This document shows, piece after piece, positions 50,620 to 59,090 of a DNA stretch of 64,000 bases. Under the pieces are notes generated by a model. The model saw only the letters and a program-made list of their open reading frames with translations. It searched no databases and was not told where the DNA came from. The DNA is taken from contig BOKC01000003.1 of NCBI GenBank assembly GCA_016860785.1, positions 1 to 64,000 of the forward strand, written 5' to 3'. This DNA comes from Patescibacteria group bacterium. Lineage in GTDB: Bacteria; Patescibacteriota; Minisyncoccia; Phycocordibacterales; BOKC01. The position numbers were made by a program, and so were the translations under genes. Every line of letters begins with the position of its first letter. Positions within the stretch are counted from its first letter, which is position 1.

Positions 50620-50909
50620 GTTTCCTCTTTTCTTTTCTTTCTACATTGTATCACCTTAAATTTTCTTGTCAACTCCAGTTTAAGTAATTTTTCTTTTTCC
50701 TTCGAGCCACGGTTATACCCTCCAGTTTGACCATTCGATCGAATCACTCGGTGACATGGGATTTTCGGGTCGTAGTTTTTATTCAAAATGTTGCCAACAG
50801 CCCGAAATGCTTTCGGACTGCCGGCCTTTTCCGCCACTTCTCTATAACTCAAAGTTTTGCCTTTCGGAATTTTTAAAACCACATTTAAAACTCGATCCTT
50901 AAATTTCAT
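50607..50909 (-). CDS. MGMT/Ogt-like DNA alkyltransferase domain protein
   Basis: A 100-residue protein matching the DNA-binding half of O6-methylguanine methyltransferases: VLKIPKGKTLSYREVAEKAG, AFRAVGNILNKNYDPKIP and the active-site CHRV (PCHRVIRSNGQTGGYNRGS). Short stand-alone copies exist, either as true transferases or as ATL proteins; here Cys is kept, so transfer is possible. The tail after EKLLKLEL (TRKFKVIQCRKKRKEETCSS) is translated from the promoter and ribosome binding site of the next cassette, so the original 3' end has been replaced. Confidence 0.85.
   Translation of the reverse strand: MKFKDRVLNVVLKIPKGKTLSYREVAEKAGSPKAFRAVGNILNKNYDPKIPCHRVIRSNGQTGGYNRGSKEKEKLLKLELTRKFKVIQCRKKRKEETCSS
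50645..50672 (-). promoter_or_regulatory. promoter of the 50326 gene, inside ogt
   Basis: Minus strand: TTGACA (50672-50667), 16-bp spacer, TACAAT (50650-50645). It is near consensus and falls in the last codons of the ogt frame. Confidence 0.8.
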
Positions 50910-50917
50910 ATTTCTCT

Positions 50918-50947
50918 CTACTACTATATTATATAGTATAGTAGTAG
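50918..50947. repeat. palindromic element, third copy
   Basis: CTACTACTATA (50918-50928) pairs with TATAGTAGTAG (50937-50947) around TTATATAG. It is related to the palindromes at 4053 and 13014 and lies between ogt and the nuclease gene. Confidence 0.8.
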
Positions 50948-50958
50948 GTTAAAAATCG

Positions 50959-51765
50959 TTAAAAAAGAGTTTGTCCTTTAAGGTCAGGTTTAATCTCGGC
51001 GTCTTTTTCCTGTCTTTCCGGCTTTTTCTTTGTTTCAACGTTCTTTTCATACAAATTTTTGATAGCTAAAGCCGAATTTTGTCGATAGACGCAATGCTCG
51101 CAAAGTTCGCCAGGCTCCGGTAATTTTTCTTGCTTGAGAAGCTGTTCAATATCTAAAATTGCCTGCTCCACCCAACTTTCGTTTCCTTTGTAAGCAATAA
51201 TATCCACATCAAACTCCAATCGGCCGTCAAAGGCCTCTTCATCTTTCCGGCCGTTGACATAAACAAAGTAGCCGGTGTCTGAAACTTTAAAATTATTTTG
51301 CCTGAAAAGCCATTGGTAAATTTCCATCTGTCTTTTATAGGCCTGTTGCCACCTGCCTTCCAAATTCGGCTTCTCACTCTTACTTGTTGCTTTGTAATCA
51401 ACGATGTGGATTTCTTTTGTCTCGTCGTTAATCCAAACATCATCAATCGCTCCGAAAACCAAAAAACCGGTTTCCGGATGCAGATATTGAATACCAGTAA
51501 AATTGTGTCGCCACTTTTCCAAATCAGGGTGCTCAAAGGGAATGGCTTTAATACCGTATTTTTCCATCAGTGGGTGAGCTTGTTTTTCGGCGCGATGAAT
51601 GTCAAATTCTTTTTTTAAAAGGTGGTCAACTGCGCTATTTAAGGTGAAAGCCGGCATTCCAGGTCTTTTAACTTTGAGTTTTTGGTCTAGATAAAAACAC
51701 CTCTGACACTCTATAAAAAGGTCGATTTTTGACCGGCTTAATTTTTTCTGGTTTCTAGTCGGCAC
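50959..51765 (-). CDS. RecB-family PD-(D/E)XK nuclease
   Basis: A 268-residue single-domain nuclease of the RecB/Cas4-like family. SRSKIDLFIECQRCFYLDQK starts the domain. The catalytic Asp is in VFGAIDDVWIN and the Asp-x-Lys in HIVDYKATSKSE, with YKRQMEIYQWL after. A CxxC pair (GELCEHCVYRQ) near residue 220 recalls Cas4, but the full four-Cys Fe-S set is not clear, and no CRISPR array or cas gene is near. DNA repair or end-processing is the likely role. Confidence 0.85.
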   Translation of the reverse strand: MPTRNQKKLSRSKIDLFIECQRCFYLDQKLKVKRPGMPAFTLNSAVDHLLKKEFDIHRAEKQAHPLMEKYGIKAIPFEHPDLEKWRHNFTGIQYLHPETGFLVFGAIDDVWINDETKEIHIVDYKATSKSEKPNLEGRWQQAYKRQMEIYQWLFRQNNFKVSDTGYFVYVNGRKDEEAFDGRLEFDVDIIAYKGNESWVEQAILDIEQLLKQEKLPEPGELCEHCVYRQNSALAIKNLYEKNVETKKKPERQEKDAEIKPDLKGQTLF

Positions 51766-51774
51766 TTTTTAAAG

Positions 51775-52251
51775 TTATATTTCTGGCCCTTGATAGTCGG
51801 ATGTGTTTTTCTGAATTGTCTTTCTGAATTTGTCCTCAACAAACCACATTAAGGTAAAGGTCAAAAATGCCAAGAAAGCGGCAAAGACAGCCAATCCGAA
51901 AAGCTTAAAACCAACAGCGATTCCAATACCACAAGACACCCAAAGTCCGGCGGCAGTGGTTAGACCTTCAAGCTTGTTTTCTTTGAGAATAATAAGTCCG
52001 GCGCCGATAAAACCGATGCCGGTTATAATGCCGGCGGCAAGACGCATTGGGTCAAAATTTGTTATGCCGATAAAGTTTTGGTTTACCAAGACAGACGAGA
52101 TGATTAAAAGACAGGCGCCCATTGAAACCAAACCGAAAGTTCTAACACCGGCGACCTTGCCGGCAAAAGTTCTCTCCAACCCCAAAATAACACCAAGAGC
52201 TAAAGCCAGAATTAGCTGAAGATAAGGCATATATTCTTGTAATAACTCCAT
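51775..52251 (-). CDS. MgtC/SapB-family membrane protein
   Basis: A 158-residue protein with about five spans. ALALGVILGLERTFAGKVAG and RTFGLVSMGACLL are the conserved start of MgtC proteins; RLAAGIITGIGFIGAGLI and TTAAGLWVSCGIGIA follow. MgtC proteins affect Mg2+ and membrane-potential homeostasis in pathogens; in this organism the role is unknown. It lies between two nuclease genes with gaps of 8-9 bases, so it is in their operon. Confidence 0.92.
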   Translation of the reverse strand: MELLQEYMPYLQLILALALGVILGLERTFAGKVAGVRTFGLVSMGACLLIISSVLVNQNFIGITNFDPMRLAAGIITGIGFIGAGLIILKENKLEGLTTAAGLWVSCGIGIAVGFKLFGLAVFAAFLAFLTFTLMWFVEDKFRKTIQKNTSDYQGPEI

Positions 52252-52259
52252 ATTGATTT

Positions 52260-53087
52260 TTAAATTTCACAAACTAAATTTATTTCTCTTTTTACTTCAT
52301 CCATTTTTTTGCTACTGATGCCTATAGATTTTAACAACCCCTCGTTATTATGCAATTTTTTGCACAAGACCTCTCCGCTTTTTAGGGCTTCTATTTTTTG
52401 CTTTTGACTTAGGGTTGTAAGGCAAGTCAGAGGGTGAAGACCGGAATCTTCTATCATGTCTTGCAGATTGCCCTCTTTGGGATAATTCCAGCCGATCATT
52501 GTCATACCTTTGCACTTTCCGTATTTAAAAGCGCTTGAAGTAAATTTGGTGTTTGTGATGAGCCAATTTTCATTGAATTTTCTTTTCCCTCCATAATTGT
52601 ATTCTTTCTGCAACAGGTCTTCAAAGCGGGCTTGAACATAGAGTGCCACCTTTAAATCGCTTCTGATCCCGTGTTCATTGTGAAATTTTGCCTCTATCGC
52701 AATAAGTTTGTTTTCATTGAACGCCAGAACATCAAGCTCGTGTTCGGCACATTGGCCAGTGACAATTTCTCCAACCAGAGTTTGATAACCTTTTTCTTTT
52801 AAAATTTCAGCGATGAATTTTTCAAAAGGAAACCCAGATGGTCCGAGCGCTAACACTGCGTTTTTTAAAGAATAACTGACGGCTACTTTTTTCGAATGTT
52901 TCTCCAATAAAAATGCCGAGTGTTTGGAGATTTGGTCGGAACTCATTCCGTCTTTCAGCTCTCTTTGTATGTGTTCTGCTATTTCTACAGCGAGATCTTG
53001 GTTGGCGCCGGAATTGATCAAAGAATTAATCAGCTTTTCTTTGTCAAAATCTTCTAATTGCTTGTCTGCTTTTAAAATTTTTGTCAT
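52260..53087 (-). CDS. ATP-cone domain fused to an Mrr-like nuclease
   Basis: A 275-residue protein. Residues 1-90 look like an ATP-cone (LKADKQLEDFDKEKLINSLI, then a late VAVSYSLKNAVLAL), a nucleotide-binding regulatory domain best known from ribonucleotide reductase. Residues 90-200 are a PD-(D/E)XK restriction-type domain: GPSGFPFEKFIAEILKEKGY, Asp in CAEHELDVLAFNEN and the Glu-x-Lys in LIAIEAKFHNE. A nuclease that senses ATP or dATP could respond to phage or replication stress. It lies upstream of mgtC and downstream of mltG by six bases. No methylase accompanies it. Confidence 0.8.
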   Translation of the reverse strand: MTKILKADKQLEDFDKEKLINSLINSGANQDLAVEIAEHIQRELKDGMSSDQISKHSAFLLEKHSKKVAVSYSLKNAVLALGPSGFPFEKFIAEILKEKGYQTLVGEIVTGQCAEHELDVLAFNENKLIAIEAKFHNEHGIRSDLKVALYVQARFEDLLQKEYNYGGKRKFNENWLITNTKFTSSAFKYGKCKGMTMIGWNYPKEGNLQDMIEDSGLHPLTCLTTLSQKQKIEALKSGEVLCKKLHNNEGLLKSIGISSKKMDEVKREINLVCEI

Positions 53088-53093
53088 TTTAAA

Positions 53094-54140
53094 TTATTGT
53101 AAATTTAAATATTTTCTTTTGTTTAGAACATGTTCTTCATGAGTCGCAGCGTAATACATGTTACCGAGTCTGTCAGACAAAAAATACAAGAATTTTGTCT
53201 CAACCGGTTCGATTGCCGCCAAAATCGCGTCGATGCTGGGGTTGGCAATCGGGGTCGGTGGTAGACCGGCGTAGACATAAGTGTTGTATGGTGAATCTAT
53301 CTTTAAATCCTCGCTTGTCAGTTGGTAAGTATTTTTTCCGTTTATATATTTGAAGGTCACATCGACTTGAAGTGGCATGCCGATTTCAAGTCGGCGCCAA
53401 AGTATACCGGAAATGATACGCCGAGTTTCCGGATCTCTGGCCTCGGTCTCTACTATCGAGGCCAAGCTGATGATTTCCTCTATCGGCTTACCGAAATCTT
53501 TTAACATATCTTCTATCTTTGAAATTCTTTGCTGAAAATTTCTTTGCATTACGTCTATTATCAACTCAACTTTTGCGTTTGGTGGTAAAAAATAGGTATC
53601 CGGAAATAAAAACCCCTCACTTTCTTGTGCTGTTTTTACGAAATGGTGTTTATCAAATTCTGGAAGTTCTGTGGCCAGAATTTCTGCTATTTCAAAAACA
53701 TTTAACCCTTCGGGAATCGTAATTCTGATTGGTGATAATCCGAAGTCCCCGTCTCTTAATCTTTTTGCAACCTCAAAAGCGTTTTCTGGCTGGTTGAAAA
53801 AGTATTCGCCGGATTTAATTCCTCTCTCCCCCCTTAATAGGATCGCGGCGTTTCTAAACCAAAAAGCTGATTTGACAATGTTTTCTTCTTGAAGACCAAA
53901 AGATATTCGGTTTAAAGTTTCGCCACCTTGAACAGAGAAAATTGATGACTCTGGAAAGTTTGTTGGTGCGGCAAAAAAAGCATTGAAGAAAAATAAAAAA
54001 GCGACCAAAGCCAAAATACCAAAATGCGCTATGACGAATTTTGTTTTCTTTTTTCGCCAAGCAGAAAAATATCGATTTAAAAAGTTTTTAATAGATAATT
54101 TCACTCTCTCTTTTAATTGTTTGAGATTGTTAATTTGCAT
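53094..54140 (-). CDS. mltG: endolytic transglycosylase MltG
   Basis: Cuts new glycan strands to set their length in the cell wall. A cytoplasmic basic N-terminus, one span (about 38-58) and a LysM-like region (NRISFGLQEENIVKSAFWF) are followed by the YceG domain. Its catalytic Glu is in IISLASIVETEARDPETRR. The signature IDSPYNTYVYAGLPPTPIAN is clear. I start at ATG 54140, which overlaps the stop of the upstream gene (348 aa); the frame is open to 54185. Confidence 0.95.
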   Translation of the reverse strand: MQINNLKQLKERVKLSIKNFLNRYFSAWRKKKTKFVIAHFGILALVAFLFFFNAFFAAPTNFPESSIFSVQGGETLNRISFGLQEENIVKSAFWFRNAAILLRGERGIKSGEYFFNQPENAFEVAKRLRDGDFGLSPIRITIPEGLNVFEIAEILATELPEFDKHHFVKTAQESEGFLFPDTYFLPPNAKVELIIDVMQRNFQQRISKIEDMLKDFGKPIEEIISLASIVETEARDPETRRIISGILWRRLEIGMPLQVDVTFKYINGKNTYQLTSEDLKIDSPYNTYVYAGLPPTPIANPSIDAILAAIEPVETKFLYFLSDRLGNMYYAATHEEHVLNKRKYLNLQ

Positions 54141-54141
54141 C

Positions 54142-55401
54142 TTAGACTGGCAAATTTGGTGGCGGTTTGGCTTTACGTGAGCCAATTCTTGATAAGGTTG
54201 GGGTGGAAGCGATTTTGCCTGGGAAATGATATATGGTTGCGAGTTCTTCGGTTGTTAGGATAAATGGCTTGGTGCGGTAATTTTTATATGGAGGTTGGAA
54301 AAACGATCTCATCTTATATGCTTCAAGCATTTGGTATTCCAGTTTTGACCTCCTTTTGTCCATCATTTTATTTAAAGGCGGAAAAAAAATACTTCCAATA
54401 TTTATCCAATCTTTTTCATTGTCGGTGTGGTCGGTATATAGCCCGAGCTGAAAGCCGTTCAGGTTGTTTGAATTATATTGCCTTATGCTACCTATGAGAC
54501 CGGGTATCGCAATTTCGTTAAAGGACTCTTTTTTACTGATGTAAAAAGCTCTCATCATGCAGTCAAAGGCAAATTTACCCAAACTTCTTTCAATTGCCGT
54601 TATCTTTTCTTTTTCCATCTCCGTCATCATTCTCATGTGAGCTGAATCAAGCATCATGTCTGCTTGTATTTTTTGTATCTCTTTTTGGGCCTCATTTTTC
54701 CAATTCTGTTTTTTAAATAATCGTCCTTCTCTCAAGCCCTCTTTTTTGTGAGCTTGGATTAAAATCTGAATCCACACCTGTTCTCCCTCTTTCATTGAGC
54801 CGAGATATTCTATGACTGAAGCAAATGGGTCAACTTTGTATTCTTCTTCTTTTGTCTCTTTTTCCAATCCGTAGTCAATATAAGTTTTTATCGGATAGAC
54901 ATCCTTTTCTTTAAGACCGTAATAAGTCCCCCACATTATCATATTTTTTGGATCATGTTTGACAGCGGTTGTGTAGTCGTTGGCTTCATATATCTCCACA
55001 TCTTGATATTGGGCGTAAATCTGGGTTTCAATCAGATTCTTGTATTTTGCCTGCGCCCAGATGAAAAATCTGACTTCCCCACCTTGTGAAATAATTTCCA
55101 GCGAAAACCACGGCTTTATCTTGCCGAGGATGTAAGTATCGGTATAAGTTACCGCTCCCGTTTGGTAAAGGGACATCAAAAATATCTCCATTGCTACTGG
55201 AGACTTGATTATTTCTCTTGGCATTTTTATTTCAAGGAGCACGTATTCTTGTTTGAAAATATAACGAGTCCGTATGTATCTAAGCCAAGTGCTGAAAAAA
55301 AGAAAGCCCAAAAGAAAAGGGCTTGCAATAACCAAAGCGAAAAACGCTATTTTTATAGATTGTGAAAATACGAGAGAGAATTGGTTAAAAATTTCAACCA
55401 T
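54142..55401 (-). CDS. CPR-type membrane protein (DUF8128-like)
   Basis: A 419-residue protein with one or two N-terminal spans (about residues 12-40) and a long cytoplasmic part. The pattern LLEIKMPREIIKSPVAMEIF, then FSLEIISQGGEVRFFIWAQ and IYAQYQDVEIYEANDY, recurs in many CPR genomes, often beside a VirB4/TraC-like ATPase. No such ATPase is within this window. It could be part of a conjugation- or pilus-derived secretion apparatus, but that is inference. The stop overlaps the start of mltG. Confidence 0.75.
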   Translation of the reverse strand: MVEIFNQFSLVFSQSIKIAFFALVIASPFLLGFLFFSTWLRYIRTRYIFKQEYVLLEIKMPREIIKSPVAMEIFLMSLYQTGAVTYTDTYILGKIKPWFSLEIISQGGEVRFFIWAQAKYKNLIETQIYAQYQDVEIYEANDYTTAVKHDPKNMIMWGTYYGLKEKDVYPIKTYIDYGLEKETKEEEYKVDPFASVIEYLGSMKEGEQVWIQILIQAHKKEGLREGRLFKKQNWKNEAQKEIQKIQADMMLDSAHMRMMTEMEKEKITAIERSLGKFAFDCMMRAFYISKKESFNEIAIPGLIGSIRQYNSNNLNGFQLGLYTDHTDNEKDWINIGSIFFPPLNKMMDKRRSKLEYQMLEAYKMRSFFQPPYKNYRTKPFILTTEELATIYHFPGKIASTPTLSRIGSRKAKPPPNLPV

Positions 55402-55443
55402 GAGCTATATTTTAGCCCAACATGTTTATTTCGCCAATACCGT

Positions 55444-56496
55444 TTAAACAACAGAGTATCTTCCTTCTTTATCTTTTCTGAAAAACTTTGGATTTTGTAG
55501 ATTTACTAATACGGTGTTTGGTTGAACGTGTCTTTTTTCTAAGACTTTTTCTATAACTTCTTTTCTTGGTAGGGGGCCCTCTTTTTCTATAACTTCTTTT
55601 ATTACATCTCGGACAATGCCCGGGGTGTATCCCCACTCGGTTAAGGCATAAAGTCCCCTGCCGACTAGGACAAATCTTTTATCTTTTATAAGTTCGTTGT
55701 GGGTTGTAGCGGCATGAGCTTTTTTCTTGAAAGTTTCTTCTATCAATTTGGCAACTTCCCTGAAATGGAGAGGTGAGCCGTGTTTCCTGACCACAAGATA
55801 AGCGTAATCTTTTATGCCTTTTGTTCTGATGTTTGAGGAACTGGCCTTACCCCAATCACCCAACATATTTTTACCAATTTTCTTTGAAAGTGTGAGCCAC
55901 CTTTTGGCAATTTCTTCGTTCTTGTATTCCTCGGATACATCTTGGATGTGTTCAAGGAACATTTTTACAATCTCTGATTCAGGAACTATTTTTTCATCTT
56001 CTAGATTTTCATATAACTTCTTTAGGGCGTTGTGGATTTTGTCGGCTAATTCCGGCTCAATATGCCAACGGTGGTGAAATTCTTCGTCCTCTTTCATCTT
56101 TTTGAAATGATGAGATATCACAAGCATAAAATGGACATGGTTTTGGATGCTCTTGTCTTTGGAGATATGTTCTAGAAAATCATTTTCCTTGACAATTCCA
56201 CCGAATGATTTAAGCGCTTTTTTCAGCTCTTCATAGGCCGATGCTTCATTCTCGTATTCTTTTGATTTTCTGATGAATTTTAATGAGTATTCTTCAACCT
56301 GCCTGACCCTTTCTCTAGTAATGTCATATTTTTGGCCAATAGATTCGAGAGTCAACTTTTTAGGGCTTTTTCCAAGACCAAATCTTAGGGTCAGAATATT
56401 AGCCGCTCTTTTGGGCATAATGGCCAAGAGTTTTTGATTCAACTCTTTCGGGTCAAAGCTAAGCGTATTATTTGTATGACTTGTTTGTGTTGGCAT
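55444..56496 (-). CDS. sigma region-4 / HARE-HTH regulator
   Basis: A 350-residue protein. Residues 20-75 match sigma-70 region 4 (ILTLRFGLGKSPKKLTLESIG, then KYDITRERVRQVEEYSLK), the part that reads the -35 box. The middle is helical. The C-terminal region (about 230-350) has two winged-helix segments of the HARE-HTH type (GSPLHFREVAKLIEETFKKK, GPLPRKEVIEKVLEKRHVQ) known from the RNA polymerase delta subunit. There is no sigma region 2, so it cannot melt promoters by itself. It may act as an anti- or co-sigma factor. The type is common in CPR. Confidence 0.82.
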   Translation of the reverse strand: MPTQTSHTNNTLSFDPKELNQKLLAIMPKRAANILTLRFGLGKSPKKLTLESIGQKYDITRERVRQVEEYSLKFIRKSKEYENEASAYEELKKALKSFGGIVKENDFLEHISKDKSIQNHVHFMLVISHHFKKMKEDEEFHHRWHIEPELADKIHNALKKLYENLEDEKIVPESEIVKMFLEHIQDVSEEYKNEEIAKRWLTLSKKIGKNMLGDWGKASSSNIRTKGIKDYAYLVVRKHGSPLHFREVAKLIEETFKKKAHAATTHNELIKDKRFVLVGRGLYALTEWGYTPGIVRDVIKEVIEKEGPLPRKEVIEKVLEKRHVQPNTVLVNLQNPKFFRKDKEGRYSVV

Positions 56497-56548
56497 AATC
56501 TAAAAAATATTATCAAATTATGAACGATACTTTAGCACCTTTGTTTTT

Positions 56549-58939
56549 TTAAGTCAATACAATACTCAAAATCTTGCCTTTGATATAAATTATTTTTTTG
56601 ACTTCTCTATTCGCCAGCCACTTTTTTACTGCCTCCGACTCAAGGGCTTTTGATTTTATCTCATCTTCTGAAGCATCATTATTCTCTACTTCCAGAATGT
56701 CTCTTATTTTTCCGTCAATTTGGATACCGATTTTTGTTTTACTCCCCTGTATTTTGGACTGATCGTATTTTGGCCATAAGGTCAGATGTATAGAACGTAG
56801 ATTGCCAAGTTTGTGCCACAATTCTTCAGTCAAATGCGGAGCGAATGGCGCAAGTAGTACGAGTAGGATTTCGAATTCTTTTCTGAAAATTTTTTCCTGT
56901 TTTGTTAAAGCGTTTACAAAAATCATAAGTTGACTTACAGCGGTGTTCATTTTTAAGCTCTCAATATCTTCCCCAACTTTTTTGATTGTCTGGTGCATTA
57001 AATTTTCAATTTCTGGATTTGGTTTTTTTTGTGTTTTGTCATTTGTAATTTGTAATTTGTTTTTTAAATTCCAAACTTTTTCCAAAAACCTACGGACGCC
57101 AACAATTCCGTCTGTTGACCATGGGAAAGAGCCGACTTCATTAAATGGACCGATGAAAGCCAGGTACATTCTGATAGTGTCCGCGCCAAGATTTCGCACT
57201 ATTTCGTCCGGATCAACGACGTTGCCTTTTGATTTGCTCATTTTGTTGCCGTCCGGTCCTAGAATCAACCCACGGTTCATGCGCATTTTGTATGGCTCTT
57301 CGTCCTTTACTAAACCAAAATCATACAAAGCTTTTTGCCAAAAACGTGAATACAGAAGATGCATTGTGTTGTGTTCCGCCCCGCCGGAATAGAAATCAAC
57401 CGGCATCCAATTTTCCATTTTCTTTTTTGAAGCGAATTCTTTTTTGTTTTTTGGATCAGTGTAACGGAGGAAGTACCACGAAGAATCAACAAAAGTATCA
57501 AGCGTGTCAGTTTCCCTTTCTGCTTTTCCTTTACAATTTGGACATTTAACATTCACCCACTTTTCTGCTTTGGCAAGTGGCGACCTGCCGTCGTCGCGAG
57601 GCAGATAATCTTTTATTTCTGGAAGTTTTACCGGCAGATCTTTGTCTGGCACCGGAACTTGACCGCATTTTTCGCAGTGAATGATCGGAATCGGCACGCC
57701 CCAGTATCTCTGGCGTGACACTCCCCAATCGCGGAGTTTGTATTTCACTATCTTTTTTCCAAAATCTTCAAATCCGGCAGGGGTGTAATCTTTTATGATT
57801 GGTAAATTAAATTTCTCCGCAAACTCAAAATCTCTTTGGTCATGAGCTGGCACAGCCATGATTGCGCCGGTGCCATAGCCGGACAAAACATAATCTGCAA
57901 CGAAGATCGGAATTTCTTCTTTTGTTGCCGGATTTATTGCTTTTATTCCCTTAAGTTCAACGCCACTTTTCCCCTTTCCTTCCGTCGTTCTTTCAATTTC
58001 TGTCTTTTTTTTCGATTGATCAACGTATTTCTGAATTTCAGATTTGTTCGTTATTTGTGATTGGTTATTTGTGATTTGTTCTTGTATAAATTCGTGTTCT
58101 GGTGCGAGCACTAGATACGTTGCTCCAAAAATTGTATCTGGCCGTGTTGTAAAAACTTTTATAGCTGCTAGCTTTTGGCTTTTAGCTTTTAGTTTGGAAT
58201 TTTTCTGAAAGCTAAAAGCTAACAGCTGAAACTCTATTTCAGCGCCGTCGCTTTTCCCTATCCAATTTCTTTGCGAATTTTTTATTGGCTCCGGCCAAGA
58301 CAAGTTATCTAAACCACTTAAAAGTCTTTCCGCGTAATCAGTAATTTTTAAATTCCATTGCAGAATTTCTTTTTTTTCAACTTTACTGTCACAGCGTTCG
58401 CATTTTCCATCCACCACTTGCTCGTTAGCGAGCACAGTTTTACAACTCGGGCACCAATTTGCTGGAGTTTTCTTTTGATAAGCTAAACCTTTTTTAAAAA
58501 ACTCCGTAAATATCCATTGCGTAAAGCAGTAATATTCTGGATCTGCCGTGATGATTTTGCGAGACCAATCAAAAGAAGCACCCATGCTTTGGAGCTGGTT
58601 TTCCATGTATTTGATATTGTCGTAAGTCCACTTTCGCGGGTTCAATCCTTTTTTTATCGCCGCATTTTCTGCCGGAAGACCGAAAGCGTCAAACCCTATC
58701 GGAAACATGACATTTTCGCCCGACATTCTTTTGTAGCGAGCGAAAATATCCGGCACTGAAAAGGCATACCAGTGCCCGACATGAAGATTGCCTGAAGGAT
58801 ATGGGATTTCTACTAGAGTATAAAAATTTTTCTTGCCCTTATTTTTATCGGTGGTTTTATAAATTTTACTTTTAGCCCATTCTCTCTGCCATTTTTTCTC
58901 TATTTTCTTGTGGTCGTATTCTTGCATTCCTGAAATCAT
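56549..58939 (-). CDS. leuS: leucyl-tRNA synthetase with repeat-derived insertions
   Basis: Class I synthetase for tRNA-Leu. HIGH is VEIPYPSGNLHVGHWYAFSV and KMSKS is GNKMSKSKGNVVDPDE. The CP1 editing domain is present (FTTRPDTIFGATYLVLAPEH). At 796 residues it is slightly short of the usual 860. In three places the protein is low-complexity and the DNA is repeat-like: FQKNSKLKAKSQKLAAIK (58165-58225), ITNNQSQITNKSEIQ (58045-58090) and QITNDKTQKKPNPE (57025-57065). They look like short intergenic repeats taken into the frame. The enzyme is still probably active. Confidence 0.96.
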   Translation of the reverse strand: MISGMQEYDHKKIEKKWQREWAKSKIYKTTDKNKGKKNFYTLVEIPYPSGNLHVGHWYAFSVPDIFARYKRMSGENVMFPIGFDAFGLPAENAAIKKGLNPRKWTYDNIKYMENQLQSMGASFDWSRKIITADPEYYCFTQWIFTEFFKKGLAYQKKTPANWCPSCKTVLANEQVVDGKCERCDSKVEKKEILQWNLKITDYAERLLSGLDNLSWPEPIKNSQRNWIGKSDGAEIEFQLLAFSFQKNSKLKAKSQKLAAIKVFTTRPDTIFGATYLVLAPEHEFIQEQITNNQSQITNKSEIQKYVDQSKKKTEIERTTEGKGKSGVELKGIKAINPATKEEIPIFVADYVLSGYGTGAIMAVPAHDQRDFEFAEKFNLPIIKDYTPAGFEDFGKKIVKYKLRDWGVSRQRYWGVPIPIIHCEKCGQVPVPDKDLPVKLPEIKDYLPRDDGRSPLAKAEKWVNVKCPNCKGKAERETDTLDTFVDSSWYFLRYTDPKNKKEFASKKKMENWMPVDFYSGGAEHNTMHLLYSRFWQKALYDFGLVKDEEPYKMRMNRGLILGPDGNKMSKSKGNVVDPDEIVRNLGADTIRMYLAFIGPFNEVGSFPWSTDGIVGVRRFLEKVWNLKNKLQITNDKTQKKPNPEIENLMHQTIKKVGEDIESLKMNTAVSQLMIFVNALTKQEKIFRKEFEILLVLLAPFAPHLTEELWHKLGNLRSIHLTLWPKYDQSKIQGSKTKIGIQIDGKIRDILEVENNDASEDEIKSKALESEAVKKWLANREVKKIIYIKGKILSIVLT
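58165..58225. repeat. GCTTTTAGCTTTTAG-type repeat inside leuS
   Basis: GCTAGCTTTTGGCTTTTAGC reads back as GCTAAAAGCTAACAGCTG within 60 bases, an imperfect inverted repeat inside the coding sequence, next to the editing domain. Confidence 0.65.
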
Positions 58940-58985
58940 ACAAGAAAATACACTTTTTGTAAAAACAGAAGCAAAAAATCAGATA

Positions 58986-59024
58986 AAAAGAAAGAGCCAT
59001 CTTGCGACAGCTCTTTCTTTTTAC
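58986..59024 (-). terminator. bidirectional terminator
   Basis: AAAAGAAAGAGC (58986-58997) pairs perfectly with GCTCTTTCTTTT (59010-59021). It has T runs on both strands. On the minus strand it lies downstream of the coiled-coil gene at 59091. Confidence 0.8.
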
Positions 59025-59090
59025 TTAACTTTTTAAGGAAATTCCAGTTTTGTCAGCCAGTTGTTTTATCCAACGTTCATGCCTGTCAAG

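Noticed and set aside
50959-51765. Cas4 and a CRISPR locus
   Set aside because: The nuclease has only a partial Cys set, and neither repeats with regular spacing nor other cas genes are in the window.
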